Shown here in pieces: positions 1 to 4,576 of a stretch of 9,165 bases of DNA. This DNA comes from JBEKCP01 sp050014815. GTDB lineage: Bacteria; Planctomycetota; Planctomycetia; Pirellulales; Thermoguttaceae. Within the stretch, counting starts at the first letter, position 1. Each line of letters starts with the position of its first letter. A program made the translations under genes and the position numbers. Under the pieces are notes generated by a model. It ran no database searches. It saw only the letters and a program-made list of their open reading frames with translations, and had not been told where the DNA came from. Location of the stretch: NCBI GenBank assembly GCA_050014815.1, contig JBEKCP010000202.1, positions 1-9,165 of the forward strand, given 5' to 3'.

Positions 1-582
1 CTTGATCTTCTTGCCGACCCGCACCAGCAGGTCGTCGAACACGATCGGACATGCCGACCGCACCCGCAGGCACATCCTCCGGCCGTCGGCGACGCCGTAG
101 AACCTGGCGTCCTCCGGGCCCATGTGGACGTGCCGCTCCGCGCGGATCACCCCCTGCTTCAACTCGACGACGCCCTTGGGCCCCACCAGCACGCAGCCGG
201 GCGTGCCCCGGATGCTCCCGCTCGGGCGGACCGGCAGGTCGATCCCCAGCGAGATGCCGTCGGTAAAGGCCAGCTCGACTTGCGTTTCCGGCCGGGTGGG
301 CCCCAATACGCGGACCGTCGGCAGCATCCGCCGCTTCGGCCCGACGATCGCGACCGTCTCCTCCGCCGCGAAATAGCCGTCCTGGTAAAGGTCCTTCTGC
401 ACGGTCAGCTTGTGGCCCGCCCCGAACAGGGTCTCGGTGTCCTGGTCCGTCAGGTGGCAGTGCCGGGCGGAAACGCTCACGACGAGGTTCGGCTTCCCGG
501 GCGGGCCGCCCACCTGCGCCAACACGATCTGGCGAACCATCTGCTCGATCAGGCTTCGATCAATCGGGGCCGCTATGCTCAT
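1..582 (-). CDS. pduL: Phosphate propanoyltransferase (PduL phosphotransacylase), C-terminus cut by window edge
   Basis: PduL converts acyl-CoA and phosphate to acyl-phosphate and CoA. Inside bacterial microcompartments it regenerates CoA for the aldehyde dehydrogenase. The 194 residues visible show the family's two metal-binding motifs, ARHCHL (His41, His43) and ERHVHM (His151, His153), plus FAAEE with Glu74, VRVLGPTRPETQVE (90-103) and RPSGSIRGTPG (119-129). The family is about 210-220 residues long, so only a short C-terminus is missing beyond position 1. Residues 7-25 form a predicted amphipathic helix (IDRSLIEQMVRQIVLAQVG) followed by a Gly/Pro linker, which resembles a microcompartment encapsulation peptide. 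The start ATG overlaps the stop of the upstream regulator gene (ATGA), so the two genes are translationally coupled. The family call is firm; the microcompartment role is inferred from the peptide and the DeoR neighbour, because no shell gene is in view. Confidence 0.93.
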   Translation of the reverse strand, partial: MSIAAPIDRSLIEQMVRQIVLAQVGGPPGKPNLVVSVSARHCHLTDQDTETLFGAGHKLTVQKDLYQDGYFAAEETVAIVGPKRRMLPTVRVLGPTRPETQVELAFTDGISLGIDLPVRPSGSIRGTPGCVLVGPKGVVELKQGVIRAERHVHMGPEDARFYGVADGRRMCLRVRSACPIVFDDLLVRVGKKIK

Positions 583-1352
583 GCTTCGTCCGTCACCTCG
601 GCCACGTGCAGGCTCACGCCCGCGGCCACAATCTTCTTCCGCCATGGGTCCGATATCCGGTCGTCGACCACCAGGTGCCGCACGTCGCCCAGCGGGCAGA
701 CGTGGCCGAGACTCTGGTGGCCGAACTTCGTGCTGTCGGCCACCACGATCACCTCGTCGCCGGCGCGGATCATCGCCCGCTCGGTCTCCACCAGCAGCAA
801 GTTGTTGTTGAAAAACCCCTCGTCGCTGATGGCCGCCGTGCTCAAAATCGTCTTCCGCACCCGGACTTCGGCGAGCATCCGGTCGGCATAGGGCCCCCGG
901 GCAACGCCGGTCCGCGGGCAGATGTTTCCGCCGATCAATATTAGGTCGCTGTTGGGGTCGGAGGCCAGAAGATTGGCCACCGGGAGCGAAGTGGTCACCA
1001 GGTGCAGCGGCCGGCCGGCCAGCAGCCTGGCGACTTCGTAGGTGGTGCTGCCACCGTCCAACAGAAGGGTATCGCCGTCGTTTACAAGCGATGCCGCGAC
1101 CCGGGCGATGGCCTTCTTGAGGTCCCACTGGGCGGGCTGCCGGGCGTCGAAGTGGGGCAGTTTTGGGGCCGCACCCGCGTAGAGCACTCCGCCATGGATC
1201 CGCCGCGTGGCCCCTTGCTCCTCCAGGTAATCCAAGTCCCTCCTTATGGTGGACTCGGACACCTCCAGGCCATCGACCAGTTCCGGCAGCGAGGCGAACC
1301 GGCGGGTCCGGATCAACTCCAGCAGGCGGTTTCGACGCTCTTCGGCGAGCAT
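579..1352 (-). CDS. DeoR-family transcriptional repressor
   Basis: A 257-residue sugar-metabolism regulator of normal family length. Residues 1-55 are the DeoR winged helix-turn-helix, with MLAEERRNRLLELI at the start and the recognition region VSESTIRRDLDYLEEQG (31-47), followed by RIHGGV. Residues about 75-250 form the sugar-phosphate-sensing DeoRC domain, with DGGSTT (99-104), LVTTSLPVA, LILIGG and VADSTKFG (204-211). The frame stays open to an ATG at 1445, but I chose the ATG at 1352. There the protein begins exactly where DeoR proteins usually do, GGGGA lies 8 nt upstream, and the predicted promoter at 1454-1482 would leave the 1445 ATG almost leaderless. The gene overlaps pduL by 4 bp. 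From memory, planctomycete microcompartment loci for fucose/rhamnose breakdown carry a DeoR-type regulator; the effector here is therefore plausibly a phosphorylated sugar intermediate (inference). Confidence 0.93.
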   Translation of the reverse strand: MLAEERRNRLLELIRTRRFASLPELVDGLEVSESTIRRDLDYLEEQGATRRIHGGVLYAGAAPKLPHFDARQPAQWDLKKAIARVAASLVNDGDTLLLDGGSTTYEVARLLAGRPLHLVTTSLPVANLLASDPNSDLILIGGNICPRTGVARGPYADRMLAEVRVRKTILSTAAISDEGFFNNNLLLVETERAMIRAGDEVIVVADSTKFGHQSLGHVCPLGDVRHLVVDDRISDPWRKKIVAAGVSLHVAEVTDEA

Positions 1353-1399
1353 GGACCAAATCCCCGGGTGCGTTTCGCGATCCCAACAATACTCCCAAA

Positions 1400-1418
1400 G
1401 CCCCCTGAGAGAGGGGGC
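1400..1418 (-). promoter_or_regulatory. Hairpin in the 5' leader of the DeoR gene
   Basis: A perfect 7-bp stem, GCCCCCT/AGGGGGC, encloses the 5-nt loop GAGAG (1407-1411). If the regulator is transcribed from the predicted promoter, this hairpin sits in its leader about 50 nt before the chosen ATG. It has no T-tract and does not cover the GGGGA ribosome binding site. It could also be a fragment of the C/G-rich repeat seen at 1568-1590. Confidence 0.4.
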
Positions 1419-1453
1419 ATGGGGCAAGGACCTCATAGAATCCATCCGAGCAT

Positions 1454-1482
1454 ATTATGCCATGGAATGTGAAAGAACGCAA
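1454..1482 (-). promoter_or_regulatory. Predicted sigma-70-type promoter of the deoR-pduL unit
   Basis: On the minus strand, TTGCGT (1482-1477) and CATAAT (1459-1454) are separated by exactly 17 bp. The -10 box matches TATAAT at five of six positions; the -35 box is weaker. Transcription would begin near 1446, giving a leader of about 95 nt before the ATG at 1352. This is the best promoter-like pair seen upstream of the regulator. Confidence 0.5.
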
Positions 1483-1493
1483 GCGTTTTGCGT
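1476..1493. promoter_or_regulatory. Inverted repeat over the -35 box, candidate DeoR operator
   Basis: The stretch AACGCAAGCGTTTTGCGT holds two nested inverted repeats: AACGC/GCGTT (1476-1480 and 1483-1487) and ACGCAA/TTGCGT (1477-1482 and 1488-1493, 5-bp spacer). It overlaps the predicted -35 element of the regulator's promoter, the position expected for an autorepression operator. In addition, TGTGAAA occurs directly repeated at 1468-1474 and 1510-1516, 42 bp (about four helical turns) apart. Which protein binds is inference. Confidence 0.4.
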
Positions 1494-1542
1494 CACAAGA
1501 ATGACAGATTGTGAAATATACCTGCCTGACTGGCGCAAGTGA

Positions 1543-1600
1543 ATAGGTGAGGGGCCAACCGTCTGGTCCCTCTCGCCCTCCGGGAGAGGGTTAGGGTCAA
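1543..1600. repeat. C/G-rich intergenic hairpin repeat (CCCTCTC...GAGAGGG type)
   Basis: The stem CCCTCTC (1568-1574) pairs with GAGAGGG (1584-1590). It is flanked by GTGAGGGG and TTAGGGTCAA, the wording of a short non-coding repeat that I recall as scattered through many GC-rich environmental genomes. No coding frame is credible here. The neighbouring stretch 1601-1713 shows nothing I can assign: it has a strong AGGAAGGAGG ribosome-binding-like string at 1680-1689, but no start codon at a usable distance follows it. Confidence 0.4.
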
Positions 1601-1713
1601 TACCGTTCAAATAGCCGCAAGTGACTTGAGGGTAGCGTGTTACGACGTGCAGGGCTGTTGTGACTGCGATGATGTGTGCAAGGAAGGAGGATAACGACGA
1701 GCAAACGTTGCTG

Positions 1714-1961
1714 AGGGGCGTTCACGCCCCTTCCCGGCGAAGCCGGTATTCGGCCCGGCGTTCATGCCGGGTACAAAGGGATCGCGGTATTGTTCATTTC
1801 CCGTGATTCTTGCCGTGTCAGCCTCGTTCACGAGGCTCCTGCCCATGACGAGGAGGCCCGTGAAACGGGCCTGACATAGCTTGTGGGTCGTGCGGGAATC
1901 CGACCGGCGTAAAACGCCGGCCCTACGACCGCCTGCGGCGGAAAGGCTCGTAAACGAGCCT
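1714..1961. repeat. Cluster of eight short hairpins with related loops
   Basis: Eight perfect stem-loops lie within 248 bp: 1714-1731 (AGGGGCG, loop TTCA), 1734-1746 (CCGGC, GAA), 1754-1771 (CCCGGC, GTTCAT), 1820-1837 (AGCCTCG, TTCA), 1854-1872 (AGGCCCG, TGAAA), 1904-1920 (CCGGCG, TAAAA), 1929-1941 (CCGCC, TGC) and 1944-1961 (AGGCTCG, TAAA). Stem sequences differ while five of the eight stems end in CG at the loop, and the loops are TTCA, its complement-like TGAAA, or TAA(A)A. Longer helices enclose some of them: TGTCA/TGACA (1816-1820 with 1872-1876) and GGTCGT/ACGACC (1886-1891 with 1925-1930). No protein frame here looks real. It may be an array of small palindromic repeats or a structured RNA. 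Confidence 0.7.
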
Positions 1962-2172
1962 GTCTGCCGTCGTCCGACGCTTGCCCGAAAATCTTGCCGC
2001 ACACTCTTTCACGGGCCACTTGACACCACCGCTCGGCGAAGTATCTTAGAGTCACCCTCGGGTGGCCCCTCCTGCTCGCCGTCGAGGGCGAGTTTTGGGA
2101 CGGCTGTCGCCCGACGAGGTGCGTGCGTAACAGTATCGCAAGCCATGCCAGGAGACGTATACGAATGAGGCC
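1962..2172. other. Intergenic stretch without a credible gene
   Basis: Neither strand holds a frame resembling a protein. The one clear structure is the hairpin CTCGCC/GGCGAG (2075-2080 and 2087-2092) followed by GTTTTGGG, which is only weakly terminator-like. A possible -10 box, TATACG at 2158-2163, lies just before the structured RNA candidate, but no convincing -35 accompanies it. Confidence 0.4.
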
Positions 2173-2386
2173 GATGGCCCTGTGACGGCCATCAAAGACA
2201 ATTGATCGACGCGCAAGCGTCAAGTTTCTGCTTCCCAGAAATCCGCGAACCTGAGCCGCAAGGCTCTTGAATCAACGAAGCAGTGCTTGGACGAGCGCCC
2301 CGCGAATGGGGCGCCGGCCAGGTGCTGTTCGTTGATGCCTCTTCGCGGAGGCTCTGGGAGCGGCCATGGTTGGCGCTCCTTTTTTA
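2173..2386 (+). ncRNA. Candidate structured non-coding RNA ending in an intrinsic terminator
   Basis: Seven back-to-back hairpins fill this gene-free stretch: GATGGCC/GGCCATC (2173-2193), GACGC-GCAA-GCGTC (2208-2221), TTTCTG/CAGAAA (2225-2241), GAGCC-GCAA-GGCTC (2253-2266), a long compound hairpin (2271-2336), GCCTC/GAGGC (2337-2352) and the terminator (2357-2386). The long hairpin pairs ATCAACGAA with TTCGTTGAT, then CAG with CTG past a bulged G, then TGCTTGG with CCAGGTG, and is capped by GCGCCCC/GGGGCGC around GCGAAT. Three G-U pairs in TGCTTGG/CCAGGTG would be A-C mismatches on the other strand, which supports plus-strand RNA, as does the T-tract. Two loops are GNRA tetraloops (GCAA). It matches no RNA class I recognise: I see no tmRNA, RNase P, SRP or GEMM signatures. 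The 5' end is uncertain. Confidence 0.6.
2357..2386 (+). terminator. Rho-independent terminator
   Basis: The stem GGAGCG (2357-2362) pairs perfectly with CGCTCC (2374-2379), extended by CC/GG inside with one bulged G, and six T follow at once (2380-2385). No protein gene precedes it on this strand, so it most likely ends the structured RNA candidate. It sits 200 bp before the PEP-CTERM gene, whose own promoter must then lie downstream unless the terminator is conditional. Confidence 0.75.
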
Positions 2387-2573
2387 TTGCACTTTCAATC
2401 GCGAGGCAGCGTAGCACCCGGATATCCGAGTTCCGATCGTTTCAGAAGCGGCCCGGCGTGCATTCTTGATTTGGCCCACCCTCTTTGGGCTAAGTTTCCC
2501 AGCGGTTTCAATGGCGCGAGTTCCTGCGTATTGGTTTTTCCATTCCATGGCGACAAGTCGCCCGCAACTCTTA

Positions 2574-2581
2574 GGGAGGTG
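2574..2581 (+). promoter_or_regulatory. Strong ribosome binding site of the PEP-CTERM gene
   Basis: GGGAGGTG lies 4 nt before the ATG at 2586. It decides the start against the in-frame ATG at 2466, which has no such site. Confidence 0.75.
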
Positions 2582-2585
2582 TGTG

Positions 2586-3362
2586 ATGAGAAGGTTGAAC
2601 GGTTTTTTGGCAATTGTGGCTGGCACCGTCGTAGCAATGGCTACAGCCGATGCGAAGGCGATTGAGTGGCAGACGGTTTACCAGACGGATTTTTCGACGG
2701 ACCCGGGGTGGATCACTGATAATCCCACTGATCTGCACTGGGATTCGGCTACAGGAACTTACCACGCTTATCAGTTGAATTCCGCAGGGAATTATGCCTA
2801 CAAGAACATCACGGGGTTTGATCCAACCAAGTCGTGGAAGTTGGTCTTCGACACCACGATCAATTCATGTGGTTGGTCGGCGGGCAATGACTTTGGCCTT
2901 TTTAACAGTAATCTAAACTTTGAGATCGGAAATTGTGCGACCGGTTCACAAGGCATTGCCGGTCAGGGGAACTATACCGCTTTGTACGATTTCGGCGGAA
3001 ATGCTTCTGCCTATGATCCCGCTTGGTCAGTAGGAGTCTGGTATCACAACATACTTCAATTCGATGCCGATTCAGATCAGTTGACGCTGAATATACTGGA
3101 TCGCACCACGGGGGATCAACTATGGAACCTGAGTTGTCAGGGAAACTCCACCCCTTGGGACATGGCTCTTCTGGGGGTGAGCCGTAAGTGGATGCCTGGT
3201 CACCCCGGCACCAGTGGTTCTTCAGCCTGTGACTTTAACCTTGACAACATTACATTGTCACAAGCCGTTCCCGAACCCTCCACCCTCGCCCTCCTCGGTG
3301 CCGGCGCCATCAGCCTGCTCGGCTACGGTTGGCGGAGGAGGAGAGGCGACAAACGACGATGA
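2586..3362 (+). CDS. PEP-CTERM sorting-domain protein, possible lectin-like fold
   Basis: A 258-residue exported protein. Residues 1-25 form a signal peptide (MRRLN, a hydrophobic run, then ADAKA before the likely cleavage site). The C-terminus is a textbook PEP-CTERM sorting signal: VPEPST (228-233), a hydrophobic segment (234-248) and an Arg-rich tail (RRRR, 250-253). It should be exported, processed by an exosortase and placed in the outer surface or exopolysaccharide. The mature part is rich in Asn, Gly, Trp and Tyr and has four Cys (95, 117, 184, 215). Its short beta-strand-like stretches (WKLVFDTTI, LTLNILDRTTG, CDFNLDNITL) resemble concanavalin/LamG-type jelly-roll proteins, but I cannot name the domain. 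The gene is visibly less GC-rich than its neighbours. It has its own strong ribosome binding site and stands alone. Confidence 0.92.
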   Translation: MRRLNGFLAIVAGTVVAMATADAKAIEWQTVYQTDFSTDPGWITDNPTDLHWDSATGTYHAYQLNSAGNYAYKNITGFDPTKSWKLVFDTTINSCGWSAGNDFGLFNSNLNFEIGNCATGSQGIAGQGNYTALYDFGGNASAYDPAWSVGVWYHNILQFDADSDQLTLNILDRTTGDQLWNLSCQGNSTPWDMALLGVSRKWMPGHPGTSGSSACDFNLDNITLSQAVPEPSTLALLGAGAISLLGYGWRRRRGDKRR

Positions 3363-3388
3363 GGAGAAGGAGGAGCGACGGGCCATAG

Positions 3389-3452
3389 GGTACTGAGTAC
3401 TCAGTACCAAGTGCCAAGTACGGAGTACCGAGTACCGGGTGCTGAGCGCCAC
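3389..3452. repeat. Heptanucleotide tandem repeat (GTACYRA type) with a 20-bp palindrome
   Basis: Starting at 3390 the sequence reads as nine 7-bp units: GTACTGA, GTACTCA, GTACCAA, GTGCCAA, GTACGGA, GTACCGA, GTACCGG, GTGCTGA and GCGCCAC. The first units make a perfect 20-bp palindrome, GGTACTGAGTACTCAGTACC (3389-3408). It lies between the converging PEP-CTERM and HEPN genes, where a hairpin could separate the transcripts, though there is no T-tract. Similar GTACTGAGTACC wording is, from memory, frequent in planctomycete intergenic DNA. Confidence 0.75.
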
Positions 3453-3474
3453 GTCTCCGTGCGGCGCGTCCGCC

Positions 3475-3876
3475 TCAGAGCGGCATAACCAGCGATCTCA
3501 CGCCAGCCACGAACCGCCGCGCCTGATCGAGCATGGTTGCGATTTGCTCGGCGGTGAACGTGGCGACATCGCTATAGTCCGCGTCACAGCGATTCTCAAA
3601 GACCATTTGAAGAGCGGCGCCGAACTCGGGGGAAACTCGGCCGGTCTTGACGTACTCGCGTTGAAACCACGAGATCACCGCGCGGTGCTTGTGGAAGTCG
3701 CGATCGTTGTGAATCGCCAACGCGGAAGCCGCATAGAACATCGCGTAATAGCACCGATTGACCGCGCTGAGACTCGAACCACGATCGGCCAACATCGAGG
3801 CATCGGCGAGAACGGAATCCGCCTTGGCCATTCGGATCGTTACAAGTTGCTGTCGCTGGTCGTCCGAGAGTGTCAT
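3475..3876 (-). CDS. HEPN-domain protein, putative toxin partner of a minimal nucleotidyltransferase
   Basis: A 133-residue all-helical HEPN protein. Typical features are SAVNRCYYAMFYAASALA (37-54), KHRAVISWFQREYVKTG (63-79) and the C-terminal FENRCDADYSD (93-103). HEPN proteins encoded next to minimal nucleotidyltransferases are RNase toxins or their relatives, and the partner neutralises them, in some systems by AMPylation. The canonical catalytic Arg-X4-6-His motif of HEPN RNases is not at its usual C-terminal place: Arg96 is followed by CDADY instead. RDFHKH (59-64) does fit Arg-X4-His, but in the middle of the protein. Activity is therefore uncertain. Its ATG overlaps the stop of the nucleotidyltransferase gene by 4 bp, so the two are co-translated. 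The family call is firm, the toxin role inferred. Confidence 0.88.
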   Translation of the reverse strand: MTLSDDQRQQLVTIRMAKADSVLADASMLADRGSSLSAVNRCYYAMFYAASALAIHNDRDFHKHRAVISWFQREYVKTGRVSPEFGAALQMVFENRCDADYSDVATFTAEQIATMLDQARRFVAGVRSLVMPL

Positions 3877-4223
3877 ACGACGATTCCGTCGGCCGTTACG
3901 TGCTGCACGTAGGGAGTGAATGAGAGTGGAGGAGTACGCAACTGCTCCTCCGAGTAGAAGTGCAGATCAAACAGCACGGCCTGATCCATTTGGATGTCTA
4001 ACTGCCGGTAAAGGATTTCGTCCCTCTGTTGACGGCTCAACGGCCGCCGCGTGACACACAGCACGTCGTAGTCGGAATCGGGGTCCGCGCCGCCATCGAC
4101 GCGGGAACCGTAGTGGTACAGCCGCACAAAATCATCCCCCAGCGCTGACTTGAGCATCTCGCGCAACTCGATCACACAGGGATGGGGGACGCGTTTGGAT
4201 TGGTTCGTCTCAAGCGATTCCAC
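3873..4223 (-). CDS. Minimal nucleotidyltransferase (MNT), putative antitoxin of the HEPN protein
   Basis: A 116-residue protein of the polymerase-beta nucleotidyltransferase fold. It carries the signature Gly-Ser-X10-Asp-X-Asp: Gly39-Ser40, then Asp51-Tyr-Asp53 (GSRVDGGADPDSDYDVL), with a third acidic residue at Asp86 in VLFDLHF. These residues bind metal and nucleotide, so the enzyme looks catalytically intact. The first gene of the pair, it overlaps the HEPN gene by an ATGA. I chose the GTG at 4223 because GGAGC precedes it by 8 nt. An alternative GTG at 4268 (131 residues) has no ribosome binding site and falls at the expected transcription start of the promoter-like TATACT at 4272-4277. 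MNT-HEPN pairs act as toxin-antitoxin or phage-defence modules, with the MNT adding AMP to the HEPN protein; that role is inferred here from gene order. Confidence 0.87.
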   Translation of the reverse strand: MESLETNQSKRVPHPCVIELREMLKSALGDDFVRLYHYGSRVDGGADPDSDYDVLCVTRRPLSRQQRDEILYRQLDIQMDQAVLFDLHFYSEEQLRTPPLSFTPYVQHVTADGIVV

Positions 4224-4271
4224 GACGGCGCTCCGATCGGCACGGAGTGGGGACAAGCATTGCACCACCTG

Positions 4272-4306
4272 AGTATAGGGTACGTCGCCCGACTTGAAGC
4301 GTCAAG
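4272..4306 (-). promoter_or_regulatory. Possible promoter and operator of the MNT-HEPN pair
   Basis: On the minus strand TATACT (4277-4272) is one base from the ideal -10 box. Upstream lies a perfect inverted repeat, CTTGA-AGCG-TCAAG on the plus strand (4293-4306), that contains TTGACG and TTCAAG as read on the minus strand. Neither gives the ideal 17-bp spacing (22 and 15 bp), so the -35 assignment is weak. The inverted repeat is placed where an autoregulatory operator of a toxin-antitoxin operon would be expected. Confidence 0.35.
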
Positions 4307-4390
4307 CTCTCCCCGCAGGGGCCGGTCCCCCGTTACTCTATGCTCCGCGGGGGCGGCTTGGTCTCGCCGGGGGTGCCCAACCTCATCACG

Positions 4391-4497
4391 CGGGTGGCCC
4401 GGATAGCTTGCCTATCCGGGCCGCACCGGCGGCCAGCGGCTTCGGTACGGCCTCTTGTGCCTTCGGCACCCCGATAGCAAGCTATCGGGGCCACCCG
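4391..4497. repeat. 107-bp MITE-like element with near-perfect terminal inverted repeats
   Basis: The ends match as inverted repeats over 17 bp with one mismatch: CGGGTGGCCCGGATAGC (4391-4407) and the complement of 4481-4497. Each end is also a hairpin by itself: GGCCCGGATAG/CTATCCGGGCC around CTTGC (4396-4422), and CCCCGATAGC/GCTATCGGGG around AA (4469-4490). A third small hairpin, GTGCC-TTC-GGCAC (4457-4469), lies inside. No target-site duplication is obvious. It sits between the divergent nucleotidyltransferase and GH3 genes and encodes nothing. Confidence 0.6.
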
Positions 4498-4499
4498 GC

Positions 4500-4516
4500 G
4501 CAGGCGAGACGCCTGC
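4500..4516. repeat. Short hairpin next to the MITE-like element
   Basis: GCAGGCG (4500-4506) pairs perfectly with CGCCTGC (4510-4516) around the loop AGA. It lies 61 bp before the chosen GH3 start and is another member of the dense intergenic palindromes in this window. It has no T-tract. Confidence 0.5.
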
Positions 4517-4576
4517 ACCACAACAGATTCAGCGCCTTGTTCTTTTGCGGGACCCAAAACACGGATGACACGAATC

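Noticed and set aside
1353..1445. Upstream ATG extending the DeoR protein by 31 residues
   Set aside because: The extension is outside the family's usual length, has no ribosome binding site, and would start at about the predicted transcription start.
1680..1710. Small gene after the strong AGGAAGGAGG string
   Set aside because: No ATG or GTG lies within usable distance. The nearest TTG is about 18 nt away and leads straight into the hairpin cluster.
1816..1876. tRNA gene, because of the cloverleaf-like fold
   Set aside because: There is no 7-bp acceptor stem, no TTCGA-type T-loop and no anticodon arm of the right size.
1714..1961. CRISPR array
   Set aside because: The repeated items are palindromes with different sequences and irregular spacing. 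There is no constant repeat of 24 bp or more and no regular spacers.
1640..2223. Minus-strand open frames in the long intergenic region
   Set aside because: They read through the hairpin cluster, so their peptides are just translated palindromes. No start signal or family resemblance is seen.
2512..2528. Sigma-54 promoter (TGGC...TGC) before the PEP-CTERM gene
   Set aside because: The GG and GC dinucleotides are 11 bp apart instead of the required 10, and the -12 box is poor.
2466..2585. Upstream in-frame ATG for the PEP-CTERM gene
   Set aside because: It would bury the signal peptide behind 40 residues and ignore the GGGAGGTG site at 2574-2581.
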